Shown here: in pieces, positions 1 to 7,488 of the stretch
Layout: the number at the start of each line of letters is the position of its first letter
How positions within the stretch are numbered: position 1 is the stretch's first letter
DNA from: Thermodesulfobacteriota bacterium
GTDB taxonomy: Bacteria > Desulfobacterota_D > UBA1144 > Nemesobacterales > UBA2774
Direction: 5' to 3'
Assembly (NCBI GenBank): GCA_035325995.1
Contig: DAOKYU010000002.1
Span: 124,001-188,000, forward strand
Length of the DNA: 64,000 nucleotides
Made by a program: the position numbers and the translations under genes
The notes under the pieces: generated by a model
The model's input: only the letters and a program-made list of their open reading frames with translations
Told to the model about the DNA's origin: nothing
The model's database searches: none

Positions 1-559
1 ACCAGAGTATTATCCCCGTCGTCGATACGTAAACGTCGCCCGCCCCTATGACTATCGAGGGGTTGACGAGGACCACCGGGAGGCCTTTTTCGGCGAATCT
101 GAGCGCCTCCTGCTCGGCGCGGTATTTTGACAGTATGTACTGGATGTCGGTGCTTTTCGGGTCGAAGGGTGTGTTCTCGTCGGCGAGCTCCTTTCCTGGC
201 CTAAGCCCTATCGCCGCGACACTGCTAGTGTAGACGGCCCTTTTCACACCGGCTTCGAGGGCGGCCGTGAATACGTTGTTCGTCCCGCCTACGTTCACCT
301 CTTCCATTTTCCTGTAATCGGCCTGCTTGAACGAGACGAGCCCGGCCGCGTGGTAGAGCGTGTCGCATCCCTCGATCGCCTTCCTCACGGATTCCATGTC
401 CGTAACGTCGCCGTATACCCTCTCGGCGTCGATGTCGTCGATGTTGACGGTCTTGCTCGACTTTCGGACGAGTATCCTCACCTCCTCGCCCCTTCGGGCG
501 AGCTTCCTTGCGATGTGCGAGCCTAAAAATCCCGTGGCCCCCGTGACGAGAACAGGCAT
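1..559 (-). CDS. NAD(P)-dependent sugar epimerase/dehydratase (extended SDR), C-terminus outside window
   Basis: The translated N-terminus begins MPVLVTGATGFLGSHIA, a classic GxxGxxG Rossmann nucleotide-binding motif of extended short-chain dehydrogenases. Further on are the Thr-Ser-Ser strand (YTSSVAAIG) and a YxxxK catalytic pair (YILSK), then VNPS(I)VIG. About 186 codons are visible and the gene leaves the window at base 1. The layout resembles dihydroflavonol-reductase-like and hopanoid-associated (HpnA-type) epimerases that act on nucleotide sugars or related hydroxy-ketones. The substrate cannot be read from the fragment. The ATG at 559-557 is followed at once by the nucleotide-binding motif, which supports this start. 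Confidence 0.85.
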   Translation of the reverse strand, partial: MPVLVTGATGFLGSHIARKLARRGEEVRILVRKSSKTVNIDDIDAERVYGDVTDMESVRKAIEGCDTLYHAAGLVSFKQADYRKMEEVNVGGTNNVFTAALEAGVKRAVYTSSVAAIGLRPGKELADENTPFDPKSTDIQYILSKYRAEQEALRFAEKGLPVVLVNPSIVIGAGDVYVSTTGIILW

Positions 560-724
560 GACGCGGCCTCCTTTAGGTGTGTGAAGACTCATATTACTAC
601 ACCCGCCCCCGAAACACAACGCGGCCGTCCGCGCCTCCCCCGTGCGGGCGCGGATTTCGGGTGCGGTGGATTGAGAACGCCGTATATCAGGGTATATTAC
701 TTCTCACGACGGGAGAGAAACCGG

Positions 725-1363
725 ATGGACCTCGAAGAATTTCTTAAAGACAGGGAATACGAGAAGGGAGAGGAGAGGCTCGAAAGGGCGCTCTTTATCG
801 CGAAGAGGGAATGGGATGGCGTCAGGACATCGCTCCGCAGCGCCGGCGACATCGGGGGCTTCGACAAGTCCGACTTCATGATAGGCGTAATAGAGGAAGA
901 CGTCATAATAAGGCGGCCCCTCGAAAGCCCGACGAAATCCGTTTCCGGCTACTCGCCCACGTACTACCCGATGTACTTCGTCAAGAACCTCATCAGGATG
1001 GACGAAAAGCTCTCCGAAAAGGGATACAAGACCCCCGAGGCGCTCTACGTCTACATCGAGCTCGCCACGCGGGCGGCGGAGAAGCTCGGCCTCGAAGGGA
1101 CCTTCTCCATGGCCTTCGGCGCCGGGTACGCGAGCGTCCGGACGGGCTGGATCGCCGAAAAGGGCTTCCCCGTCGAGAGGAAAATATTCGCCGACGCCTT
1201 CTTTTACGGCAGGAAGAAGGACTACGCCTGGGACCCGGGCTGGAGCTCGGTGAACGAAAAGCTCGCCGGGCTCTTCGGCAAGTTCATGTCCTGGCAGAAG
1301 GACGAGAAGCTCTTCAGGAAAGAAGTCAAGTCGCCGGCCGTAGTAGTGCCGATGCTGGTCTGA
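725..1363 (+). CDS. Conserved-looking hypothetical protein, 212 aa
   Basis: I do not recognise the family. The ATG at 725 is preceded by a GGGAGAG ribosome-binding site and opens a soluble protein (MDLEEFLKDREYEKGEERLERAL) with no signal peptide or membrane segment. The N-terminal third is charged and helical. The centre is rich in Tyr/Pro (SGYSPTYYPMYFV) and there is a glycine-rich stretch, FGAGYASVRTGW. An upstream in-frame ATG at 581 would add 48 low-complexity residues without a ribosome-binding site, so it was rejected. The gene stands alone, divergent from the epimerase and convergent with dnaB. Confidence 0.7.
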   Translation: MDLEEFLKDREYEKGEERLERALFIAKREWDGVRTSLRSAGDIGGFDKSDFMIGVIEEDVIIRRPLESPTKSVSGYSPTYYPMYFVKNLIRMDEKLSEKGYKTPEALYVYIELATRAAEKLGLEGTFSMAFGAGYASVRTGWIAEKGFPVERKIFADAFFYGRKKDYAWDPGWSSVNEKLAGLFGKFMSWQKDEKLFRKEVKSPAVVVPMLV

Positions 1364-1452
1364 ATCGCCGTTACCGGCGGAATAATAACTCTACATCGAA
1401 TTACGGAGAATCTCGCGGGTTTTTCGGGACCGCTCACGTAGCGGACACTTTC

Positions 1453-2811
1453 CTACATCGCCTCGTCGTCGTATGTCTCGTCCCTGTCCTTGAATGTAGG
1501 GACGCCGCGCGAGCTGTCGAGGAACGTGAGCTTCACCGTGCCCACGGGGCCGTTACGCTGCTTGGCTATGATGAGCTCGGCAAGGCCGTCCCTCTCCTCG
1601 TCGCCCCTCTTGTACGCGTCCGCCCTGTGTATGAACATGACGAGGTCCGCGTCCTGCTCTATAGCGCCGCTTTCTCTGAGGTCCGCGAGCTGCGGCCGCC
1701 TGTCGGCGCGGGATTCCGTCTGCCTGCTGAGCTGGGATACGGCTATCACGGGGACGTTAAGCTCCTTGGCGAGGGCCTTAAGCGAGCCCGATATCTCGGC
1801 TATCTCGCGCTCCCTGCTCTCGGACCGCCTGCTCCCCCGCATGAGCTGGAGGTAATCGACGATTATGAGGTCGAGCCCCTTGTCGCGTTTCTGGCGCCTC
1901 GCCTTGGCCCTTATTTCGAGGACGGTTATGGCGGGCGTGTCGTCGATATAAATCTTCGCGCGGCTGAAGTCGTCCGCCGCCTTGACGAGGCTTTCGAGCT
2001 CCTCGTCCTTTATGTACCCGCTCCTTATGTGCGAGTAGCTGACGACGGCCTTCATCGAGAGCAGCCTCAGCATGAGCTGCTCCTTCGTCATTTCGAGAGA
2101 GAATATGCCGACGGACCTGTCCGCGTGAAGAGCGGCGTTCGAGGCGATGTCGAGACAGAAGGACGTCTTCCCGAGCCCGGGCCTCGCGGCCACGATGACG
2201 AGGTCGGACGGCTGAAGCCCCGTCGTCATGTAGTCGAGCCTCTCGAACCCCGTGGGCACCCCCGAGACGAGCTCCTTTCTCGCGTGGAGCGTCTCTATTA
2301 TGTCGAGCGCCGCCGAGGCGAGGTGCCTCGAATCGTAAAAGCTCGGTTTTATCTTGTTCTGAGCAATGTCGAGTATCGTATGCTCGGCCCTGTCTATGAA
2401 CTCGTCTATGTCTATGCCGCCGTCCTGGCCGCGGTGGGCTATGTCCGTCGCCGCAGTGACGAGATTTCGTATTATCGCCTTTTCCCTCACGAGCTGGGCG
2501 TAATAAGTGACGTTCTCCGTCGCGGGTACGAGCTCCGTAAGGTACGTCAGATAGCTGCTCGCGCCGACGTCTTCGAGCTGGTTGCCGTTGTTTTTAAGGT
2601 GGTCGAACAGGGTGAGGAGGTCTATGGGCTTGTTCTCCCTGTCGAGCTCTATCATGGCGCCGTAAATGATTTTGTGGGCGTCTTTATAGAAGTCGTCCGG
2701 GGTCAGCACCTCCATGACCTGGTTGATGGAAGTGCTCTCGATGAGTATCGCGCCGAGCACCGCCTGTTCGGCCTCTATATTCTGGGGAAGTGAGCGGCTG
2801 AGCATCTCCAT
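1453..2811 (-). CDS. dnaB: Replicative DNA helicase DnaB
   Basis: The product is the hexameric 5'-3' helicase that unwinds DNA ahead of the replisome and recruits primase. The 452 residues match the usual length. The N-terminal primase-interaction domain (LPQNIEAEQAVLGAIL) spans about 8-110, the Walker A motif RPGLGKTSF is at 210-218, and Walker B (LIIVDYLQLM) is at 315-324. The SQLSRQ/ESRADRRPQLADLRESGAIEQDAD arginine-finger region follows. There is no intein. It is the last gene of a leftward run with the phosphoesterase and glycerate kinase. The ribosome-binding site is unclear: an AAGGAGG lies about 25 nt upstream, and GGAG also precedes a second ATG two codons in. Confidence 0.97.
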   Translation of the reverse strand: MEMLSRSLPQNIEAEQAVLGAILIESTSINQVMEVLTPDDFYKDAHKIIYGAMIELDRENKPIDLLTLFDHLKNNGNQLEDVGASSYLTYLTELVPATENVTYYAQLVREKAIIRNLVTAATDIAHRGQDGGIDIDEFIDRAEHTILDIAQNKIKPSFYDSRHLASAALDIIETLHARKELVSGVPTGFERLDYMTTGLQPSDLVIVAARPGLGKTSFCLDIASNAALHADRSVGIFSLEMTKEQLMLRLLSMKAVVSYSHIRSGYIKDEELESLVKAADDFSRAKIYIDDTPAITVLEIRAKARRQKRDKGLDLIIVDYLQLMRGSRRSESREREIAEISGSLKALAKELNVPVIAVSQLSRQTESRADRRPQLADLRESGAIEQDADLVMFIHRADAYKRGDEERDGLAELIIAKQRNGPVGTVKLTFLDSSRGVPTFKDRDETYDDEAM

Positions 2812-2867
2812 AGCTTGTATATTAAAACACCAGTCCTCCTTTTTTCAAACAAAAATGTCCCGGGGCC

Positions 2868-3545
2868 TCAATAACCGTAAGACAGCCTCTCGGCGAGCCG
2901 CGGGTCGAGCCCGCTTCCGGTTATTTTCCTCTGGGCCGAGCGTATGTCGTATTCGGCGCGCCTGCGCTCGATACCGGATTCGGTATCGTAGACCAGAAAC
3001 GCGGCGCGGGGGTCCCTGTCGCGCGGCTGTCCGACGCTCCCGGGGTTTACGAGCCGCCTCCCCGGCCCGGCGGGGGATTCGTGGTCCGCCGGGACGTGCG
3101 TGTGCCCGAAAAAGCAGAGCCTGTAATCGCCCATGAGGCCGAACTCGGGCTCGGCGTCCCGGTAGGAGAGTATGTATTTGTCCGGATCGGATATAGCGCC
3201 GTGCACGGCCAGAAAATCCTCCGTCTCTATCCTGTCCGGGAGCCCGGCGAGAAAATCCCTGTTCTCGTCCGTGAGCTCGTCCCTCGTCCAGAGGACGGCC
3301 TCTCTCGCCGCCTCGTTGAAATTCCAGGGCTCCGTCACGCCCGCCGCCGCGGCGTCGTGGTTCCCCATGACGGACGGGATTTTCCTCTCCTTTATTATAT
3401 CGGCGCATGCGTTCGGGTCGGCCCCGTAACCGACTATGTCGCCCAGGCATATTACGGCGTCCGGGCGGAGAGAGTCTATCTCCGCCAAAACGGAGAGGAG
3501 CGCTTCCAAGTTCGCGTGTATGTCTGATATTACGGCGTATTTCAT
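2868..3545 (-). CDS. Calcineurin-like metallophosphoesterase (YfcE/MJ0936-type)
   Basis: This 225-residue protein starts MKYAVISDIHANLEALL. It shows all the dinuclear-metal motifs of the family in order: SDIH (7-10), GDIVGYG (about 35), GNHD (about 61) and GHTHVP (about 150). Such proteins hydrolyse phosphodiesters or phosphomonoesters in the cytoplasm; the natural substrate of this subgroup is generally unknown. It lies 56 nt upstream of dnaB and 25 nt downstream of the glycerate kinase, all leftward, so the three are probably co-transcribed. The C-terminal 40 residues (ERRRAEYDIRSAQRKITGSGL) are basic. Confidence 0.92.
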   Translation of the reverse strand: MKYAVISDIHANLEALLSVLAEIDSLRPDAVICLGDIVGYGADPNACADIIKERKIPSVMGNHDAAAAGVTEPWNFNEAAREAVLWTRDELTDENRDFLAGLPDRIETEDFLAVHGAISDPDKYILSYRDAEPEFGLMGDYRLCFFGHTHVPADHESPAGPGRRLVNPGSVGQPRDRDPRAAFLVYDTESGIERRRAEYDIRSAQRKITGSGLDPRLAERLSYGY

Positions 3546-3570
3546 CCGGCCGCCTCCGTGGCCTGGGGGA

Positions 3571-4905
3571 TTATCCTATAATGACAATCCCTATATCCAT
3601 CACGTTGGTGCCCGTGGGGCCGGTGAAGATGAGGTCGCCGAGCTTGTCGAAGAAGTCGTAGGAGTCGTTCTGGGCGAGGTGCTCGCGCGCGCTCACGTTC
3701 ATCGCCCTTGCCGTGAGCCTGCTTTGCCCGTCGCATACCGCGCCGGCGGCGTCTATCGGGCCGTCGATGCCGTCGGTGTCGCAGAATAGCCCCGTGATGT
3801 CGTGTCCGATTATCTCCATGGCGAACGAGAGCGCCGTCTCGGTGCTCCTGCCGCCCATTCCGACTGCAGTGGAGCTGTGGACCGTGACAGTCGTTTCGCC
3901 GCCGAATATGATGCAGGCGGGCCTTGCCGCAGGGATGTCGAACCTCTCGACGTCGAGCGCTATGGCCGCGACTACCTTGGCCACCTCCCTCGCTTCGCCT
4001 CTTATCTGCGAGGAGAGGAGGAGGGTATTGTATCCGAGCTCTTCGGCCTTTTTCTGGACTGCCTTTAAGGATTTGAAGTTGCTGCCGACGATGAGCGTCT
4101 GGACCTTTTCGGGGTCTATCTCGCCTTCCTTCAGCGTCTCGGGGACGTTCCCCTGGCGGCCTTCTTCGAGGTGGACGACGACGTGCGGCGGCAGCTTGTG
4201 CTCGATGCCGAGGGCCTCGATTACGCGCCAGGCGTCTTCGAACGTCGTCGGGTCGGGCACCGTCGGCCCCGATGCTATGGCGTCCAGCCTGTCGCTTACC
4301 GCGTTCGAAAGGAGGAGGGTTATCACCCTCGCCGGGAGCGCCTTTTTAAGGAGTCCCCCGCCTTTAATCTGGGAGATGTGCTTCCTTACGGCGTTTAAGC
4401 CGTACTTGTCGACGCCCGACCTGAGTAGCGTTACCGTCGCCTTTTCCTTGTCTTCGATGGATATCCCCGGGACGGGCAGGGCCAGGAGCGCGCTCCCTCC
4501 GCCGGATATGAGGAATATGACGAGGTCCTTCTCGCCCGCGGTTTCCAGGATCGCGACGACTTCCTTCGCGGCGTTCACGCTCCTTTCGTCCGGTATCGGA
4601 TGGCTCGAAAGGTAGAATCCCAGCTTGTTGTAAGGGTTTTCGGGCTGCGTATTCGAAACGACGAGACCGCCCGTGAGCCTGTCGCCGAGGACTTCCTCGA
4701 TCGCCTCGGCCATCGAGCTCGCGGCCTTGCCGAACGCGATGACGTATATGGATTCGTGCTCGTCGAGGTCGTACTTTGCCGAATCGACCATGAGCGTCGA
4801 GCCCATGAGCCTCACGTGGTCGAGTACACATTTCTTCGGGTTGGCCGCTTCGACGGCCTCTTTATACATTTCGAGAGCGTGCTCTCTTGTCTGTTTGAAA
4901 TCCAT
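3571..4905 (-). CDS. Glycerate 2-kinase (type II, MOFRL family)
   Basis: The 444-residue product matches bacterial and archaeal glycerate 2-kinases, which phosphorylate D-glycerate to 2-phosphoglycerate at the entry to lower glycolysis. The N-terminal DUF4147-type domain contains YVIAFGKAASSMA and the serine/glycine nucleotide loop FLISGGGSALLALP. The C-terminal MOFRL domain contains FGGETTVTVH, GMGGRSTE and CDTDGIDGPIDAAGAVCDG. It is the middle gene of a leftward run and lies 51 nt downstream of the NuoE-like gene. The serA gene at 23-25 kb draws on the connected 3-phosphoglycerate pool, but there is no operon link to it. Confidence 0.92.
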   Translation of the reverse strand: MDFKQTREHALEMYKEAVEAANPKKCVLDHVRLMGSTLMVDSAKYDLDEHESIYVIAFGKAASSMAEAIEEVLGDRLTGGLVVSNTQPENPYNKLGFYLSSHPIPDERSVNAAKEVVAILETAGEKDLVIFLISGGGSALLALPVPGISIEDKEKATVTLLRSGVDKYGLNAVRKHISQIKGGGLLKKALPARVITLLLSNAVSDRLDAIASGPTVPDPTTFEDAWRVIEALGIEHKLPPHVVVHLEEGRQGNVPETLKEGEIDPEKVQTLIVGSNFKSLKAVQKKAEELGYNTLLLSSQIRGEAREVAKVVAAIALDVERFDIPAARPACIIFGGETTVTVHSSTAVGMGGRSTETALSFAMEIIGHDITGLFCDTDGIDGPIDAAGAVCDGQSRLTARAMNVSAREHLAQNDSYDFFDKLGDLIFTGPTGTNVMDIGIVIIG

Positions 4906-4956
4906 GCCGAGTGTCCGGCCGCGCCGCCGTTATGTTAATCACCCATGGCGGGCAGG

Positions 4957-5430
4957 TCAGTCTTTTCCGAGCTCGTCCAGGAGTTTGTCCACCCTTTCCC
5001 GCGTGAGATTCTCTTCGAGCGTGTCGTCGACGAGCATCACGGGGGCGGTGCCGCACGACGCGAGGCATTCCGCTTCCATGAGCGTTATCTTGCCGTCCGC
5101 CGTGGTTTCGCCGAACTTCACCCCCAGCCGCTCGCACACGTGGTGCTCCATCTGCTCCGCCCCCCGGAGGGCACAGGCGAGGGTTCGGCACAGCCATATG
5201 ACGTGCTTTCCTACGGGCTGCCTGAAGAACATGGTGTAGAAAGTCGCCACGTTCTGGACGCTCGAAGGGGGAAGGTCCAGCATCTCGGCCGTCTTCTCCA
5301 TCGATTCGTTGGAGAGATGACCGTACTCGTTCTGAATCTCTCGCAGGACGGGTATGAGGGCCGATTGCTTGGTTTCGGAAGAAGATATTATGGCGTCGAG
5401 TCTCGCTCTCAGCTGCTCTGGGAAAGTCAT
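4957..5430 (-). CDS. nuoE: NuoE-like [2Fe-2S] thioredoxin-fold NADH dehydrogenase subunit
   Basis: The 157-residue product has the NuoE/24-kDa-subunit architecture: an N-terminal helical part (IPVLREIQNEYGHLS) and a thioredoxin-like domain with four cluster ligands, C81, C86, C122 and C126 (CRTLAC and CLASC). It would pass electrons between NADH-oxidising flavoprotein NuoF and the rest of complex I or a hydrogenase/formate dehydrogenase. No NuoF or NuoG gene is adjacent, so it is an orphan here. The start at 5430 has GGAG nine bases upstream. A longer reading from 5487 adds 19 residues but has no ribosome-binding site. Confidence 0.88.
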   Translation of the reverse strand: MTFPEQLRARLDAIISSSETKQSALIPVLREIQNEYGHLSNESMEKTAEMLDLPPSSVQNVATFYTMFFRQPVGKHVIWLCRTLACALRGAEQMEHHVCERLGVKFGETTADGKITLMEAECLASCGTAPVMLVDDTLEENLTRERVDKLLDELGKD

Positions 5431-5515
5431 GGCCGTTAGCTCCGGAATTTGCTCAGATAATGTTACATGGTTTGGACCTCTTCGCAAGATTCCGGCGGGC
5501 GGAGGGGGCGATTAT

Positions 5516-5543
5516 TTGACTAGCCGCCTCATGTCCAAATAAT
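5516..5543 (+). promoter_or_regulatory. Sigma70-type promoter for the TerB-like gene
   Basis: TTGACT (5516-5521) and AATAAT (5538-5543) are separated by 16 bases and lie about 57 nt upstream of the ATG at 5600. TTGACT matches the -35 consensus at five of six positions, and so does AATAAT for the -10. This is a consensus match only. Confidence 0.5.
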
Positions 5544-5599
5544 ATTGATAAATTCGGGCCGTCCCGTCATTTCCGTGGCCGGCCGGCGAGGGAGAAGAG

Positions 5600-6064
5600 A
5601 TGCTGAGCGTATTCAGAAGACTATTCGAAGGCGGCGGAGGGGCGGACGGCCGGGCCGAATCCGGCCCCGGCGACAGGGTCAAGACAGCCACCTGCGTGAT
5701 ACTTTTGGAGGCCGCGACAGCGGACGAGACCCTTTCCGAAGAGGAGAGGGCGAAGATCGTGGACGTTCTTAAGGAGAGGTTCTCCATGACGGACCGGGAG
5801 GCCGGCGAGCTTATTGCGGGCTCGGTCGCCGAAAGGAAGGACGCGACGGACCTCTGGCACTTCACCAGCATCATAAACCGGAGCCTCGGGAACGACGAGA
5901 AGTACGAGATAATGGAGCTCGTCTGGGAGGTGATCTACTCCGACGGGACGCTCGACAGGTTCGAGAATTACGTCGCCCGTAAGCTCCTCAACATGCTCAA
6001 CATCGACCATTCGAAGTTCATCGAATTAAAGCTCAGGGCCAAAAGCCGGGCGGGGGCGGAGTGA
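5600..6064 (+). CDS. TerB-like (tellurite-resistance TerB / DjlA N-terminal) family protein
   Basis: The 154-residue cytoplasmic protein contains the acidic helical signature of TerB domains: CVILLEAATADETLSEEERAKI near 34-55 and MELVWEVIYSDGTLDRFENYVARKLLNML near 110-140, including the characteristic (V/I)xxxDGxLxxxE pattern. TerB domains bind metal ions and occur in stress-response and phage-resistance contexts. Nothing here shows a tellurite function, and no other ter genes are adjacent. Start supported by GGGAGAAGAG immediately upstream. It is a single gene divergent from the nuoE-like gene. Confidence 0.8.
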   Translation: MLSVFRRLFEGGGGADGRAESGPGDRVKTATCVILLEAATADETLSEEERAKIVDVLKERFSMTDREAGELIAGSVAERKDATDLWHFTSIINRSLGNDEKYEIMELVWEVIYSDGTLDRFENYVARKLLNMLNIDHSKFIELKLRAKSRAGAE

Positions 6065-6189
6065 CGGGACTCCTCCGGCCGTTACCGGGCGCCTCTCGCG
6101 CACGGTTTATTAACCGTCGTTAAATATTCGCTTTCTTATCCCGAGAGTCGCAGATAAAATAGATAGTTATTATTTCAGCGGAGCCTCCT

Positions 6190-7488
6190 GTGAGCCAACC
6201 CGATAACCGAAAGCGCGTCGCCATCATATCCGGCCTTAGGACGCCTTTTGCCAGATCGGGGACGATCTACAGGGACCTTACCCCTCTCGACCTCGGCAAG
6301 ATAGCTGTGACCGAGCTCGTCAACCGGACGGAGATAGACCCGGCCGACGTGGGCGCGCTCGTCTTCGGCAACGTTATGCCGTCGGTCAGGACACCCAACA
6401 TCGCGAGGGACGTCGCCCTCGGCTCCGGGATACCGGACCGCGTGCCGGCGTTTACGGTTTCGAGCTCCTGCGCGTCTTCGATGCAGGCGATCACGAACGC
6501 CGTGGACGGCATACTCTCCGGCGCGGCGGACGCCGTCATAGCGGGCGGGGCGGAATGCGCTTCCGAAGGCTCGTACCTCTTTTCGTCCGCGAGAAGGCCC
6601 GCCGGGCTCGAGCCGGCGAAGGGGAAGAACCTGATAGACAAGGTGAGTCCCCTCTTCAGGATGGGCGCTTCGGGGCACGGCCCCGTGCTCGCCGTCATGC
6701 CCGAGAGGTACGCCGGGCTGACGACGGGAGAGGCAGCCGAAAAGACGGCGAGCGACTACAAGATAAGCCGCGCCGAGCAGGACGGCTTTGCGCTCAGGAG
6801 CCACACGTTCGCCGCCCGCGCGGAAGACGAAGGCATTTTCGAGGACGAGATAATACACACCTTCATACCGCCGCATTTTAAAGAAGCGATAAGAAAAGAC
6901 AATTCGATAGACGGGAACGCGAGCATGGACGCGCTCGGCGGTCTCCCGCCCCTTTTCGACAGGGAGTTCGGCACGGTCACGGCCGGTAACTCAGCCCCGA
7001 TCGCCGACGGCGCGGCGGCCGTGCTGCTAATGAGCGAGGAAAGGGCCAGGGCACTCGGCTACAGGCCGCTCGCGTACATAAGGTCCTATGCGTACTCGGC
7101 CTCGAACCCCGACTCCGAGCTCCTGATGAGCTCCGTCTACGCCATCGTAAAGGCGCTCGACAGGGCCGGCATAACGCTCGGCGACGTGGATCTCGTCGAG
7201 ATGCACGAGGCCTTTTCCGCCCAGGTGATATCGAGCGTAAAGGCGCTTTCGTCGAAGAGCTTCGCCAGGGAAAAGCTCGGCCGTTCGCAAGCCGTGGGCG
7301 AAATCGACATGGAGCGGTTCAACGTTTCGGGCGGCTCCATCGCCCTGGGACACGCGCTCGGGGCAACGGGGGCGAGGCTCGTCACGACCCTCGTCTACAG
7401 GATGACCAGGAGGAAGGGGCAGTTCGGGCTCGTCGCTCTCCCCGCCGCGGGCGGGCTCGGGGTTTCGATTGTCCTGGAGAAGGAATGA
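6190..7488 (+). CDS. FadI/HADHB-type thiolase family protein with altered second active-site Cys
   Basis: The 432-residue protein aligns throughout with the beta subunit of the fatty-acid oxidation complex (acetyl-CoA C-acyltransferase), which cleaves 3-ketoacyl-CoA. The nucleophile Cys is present (C94 in SSSCASSMQA), as are the HEAF motif and H388. However, the usual GHP reads GHA (A389), and the second catalytic Cys of the CAAGG motif is replaced by Pro (P418 in VALPAAGG). Thiolysis by the standard mechanism is therefore doubtful. The GTG at 6190 is used, with a weak GGAG upstream. The end overlaps the start of the next gene by four bases (ATGA), so the two are translationally coupled. Confidence 0.88.
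   Translation: MSQPDNRKRVAIISGLRTPFARSGTIYRDLTPLDLGKIAVTELVNRTEIDPADVGALVFGNVMPSVRTPNIARDVALGSGIPDRVPAFTVSSSCASSMQAITNAVDGILSGAADAVIAGGAECASEGSYLFSSARRPAGLEPAKGKNLIDKVSPLFRMGASGHGPVLAVMPERYAGLTTGEAAEKTASDYKISRAEQDGFALRSHTFAARAEDEGIFEDEIIHTFIPPHFKEAIRKDNSIDGNASMDALGGLPPLFDREFGTVTAGNSAPIADGAAAVLLMSEERARALGYRPLAYIRSYAYSASNPDSELLMSSVYAIVKALDRAGITLGDVDLVEMHEAFSAQVISSVKALSSKSFAREKLGRSQAVGEIDMERFNVSGGSIALGHALGATGARLVTTLVYRMTRRKGQFGLVALPAAGGLGVSIVLEKE

Noticed and set aside
811..2793. A 660-residue open frame on the plus strand across dnaB
   Set aside because: It runs antisense to dnaB and through the 725-1363 gene in another frame. Its translation is rich in Arg, Leu and Val with no family motifs. 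High GC gives long shadow frames here.
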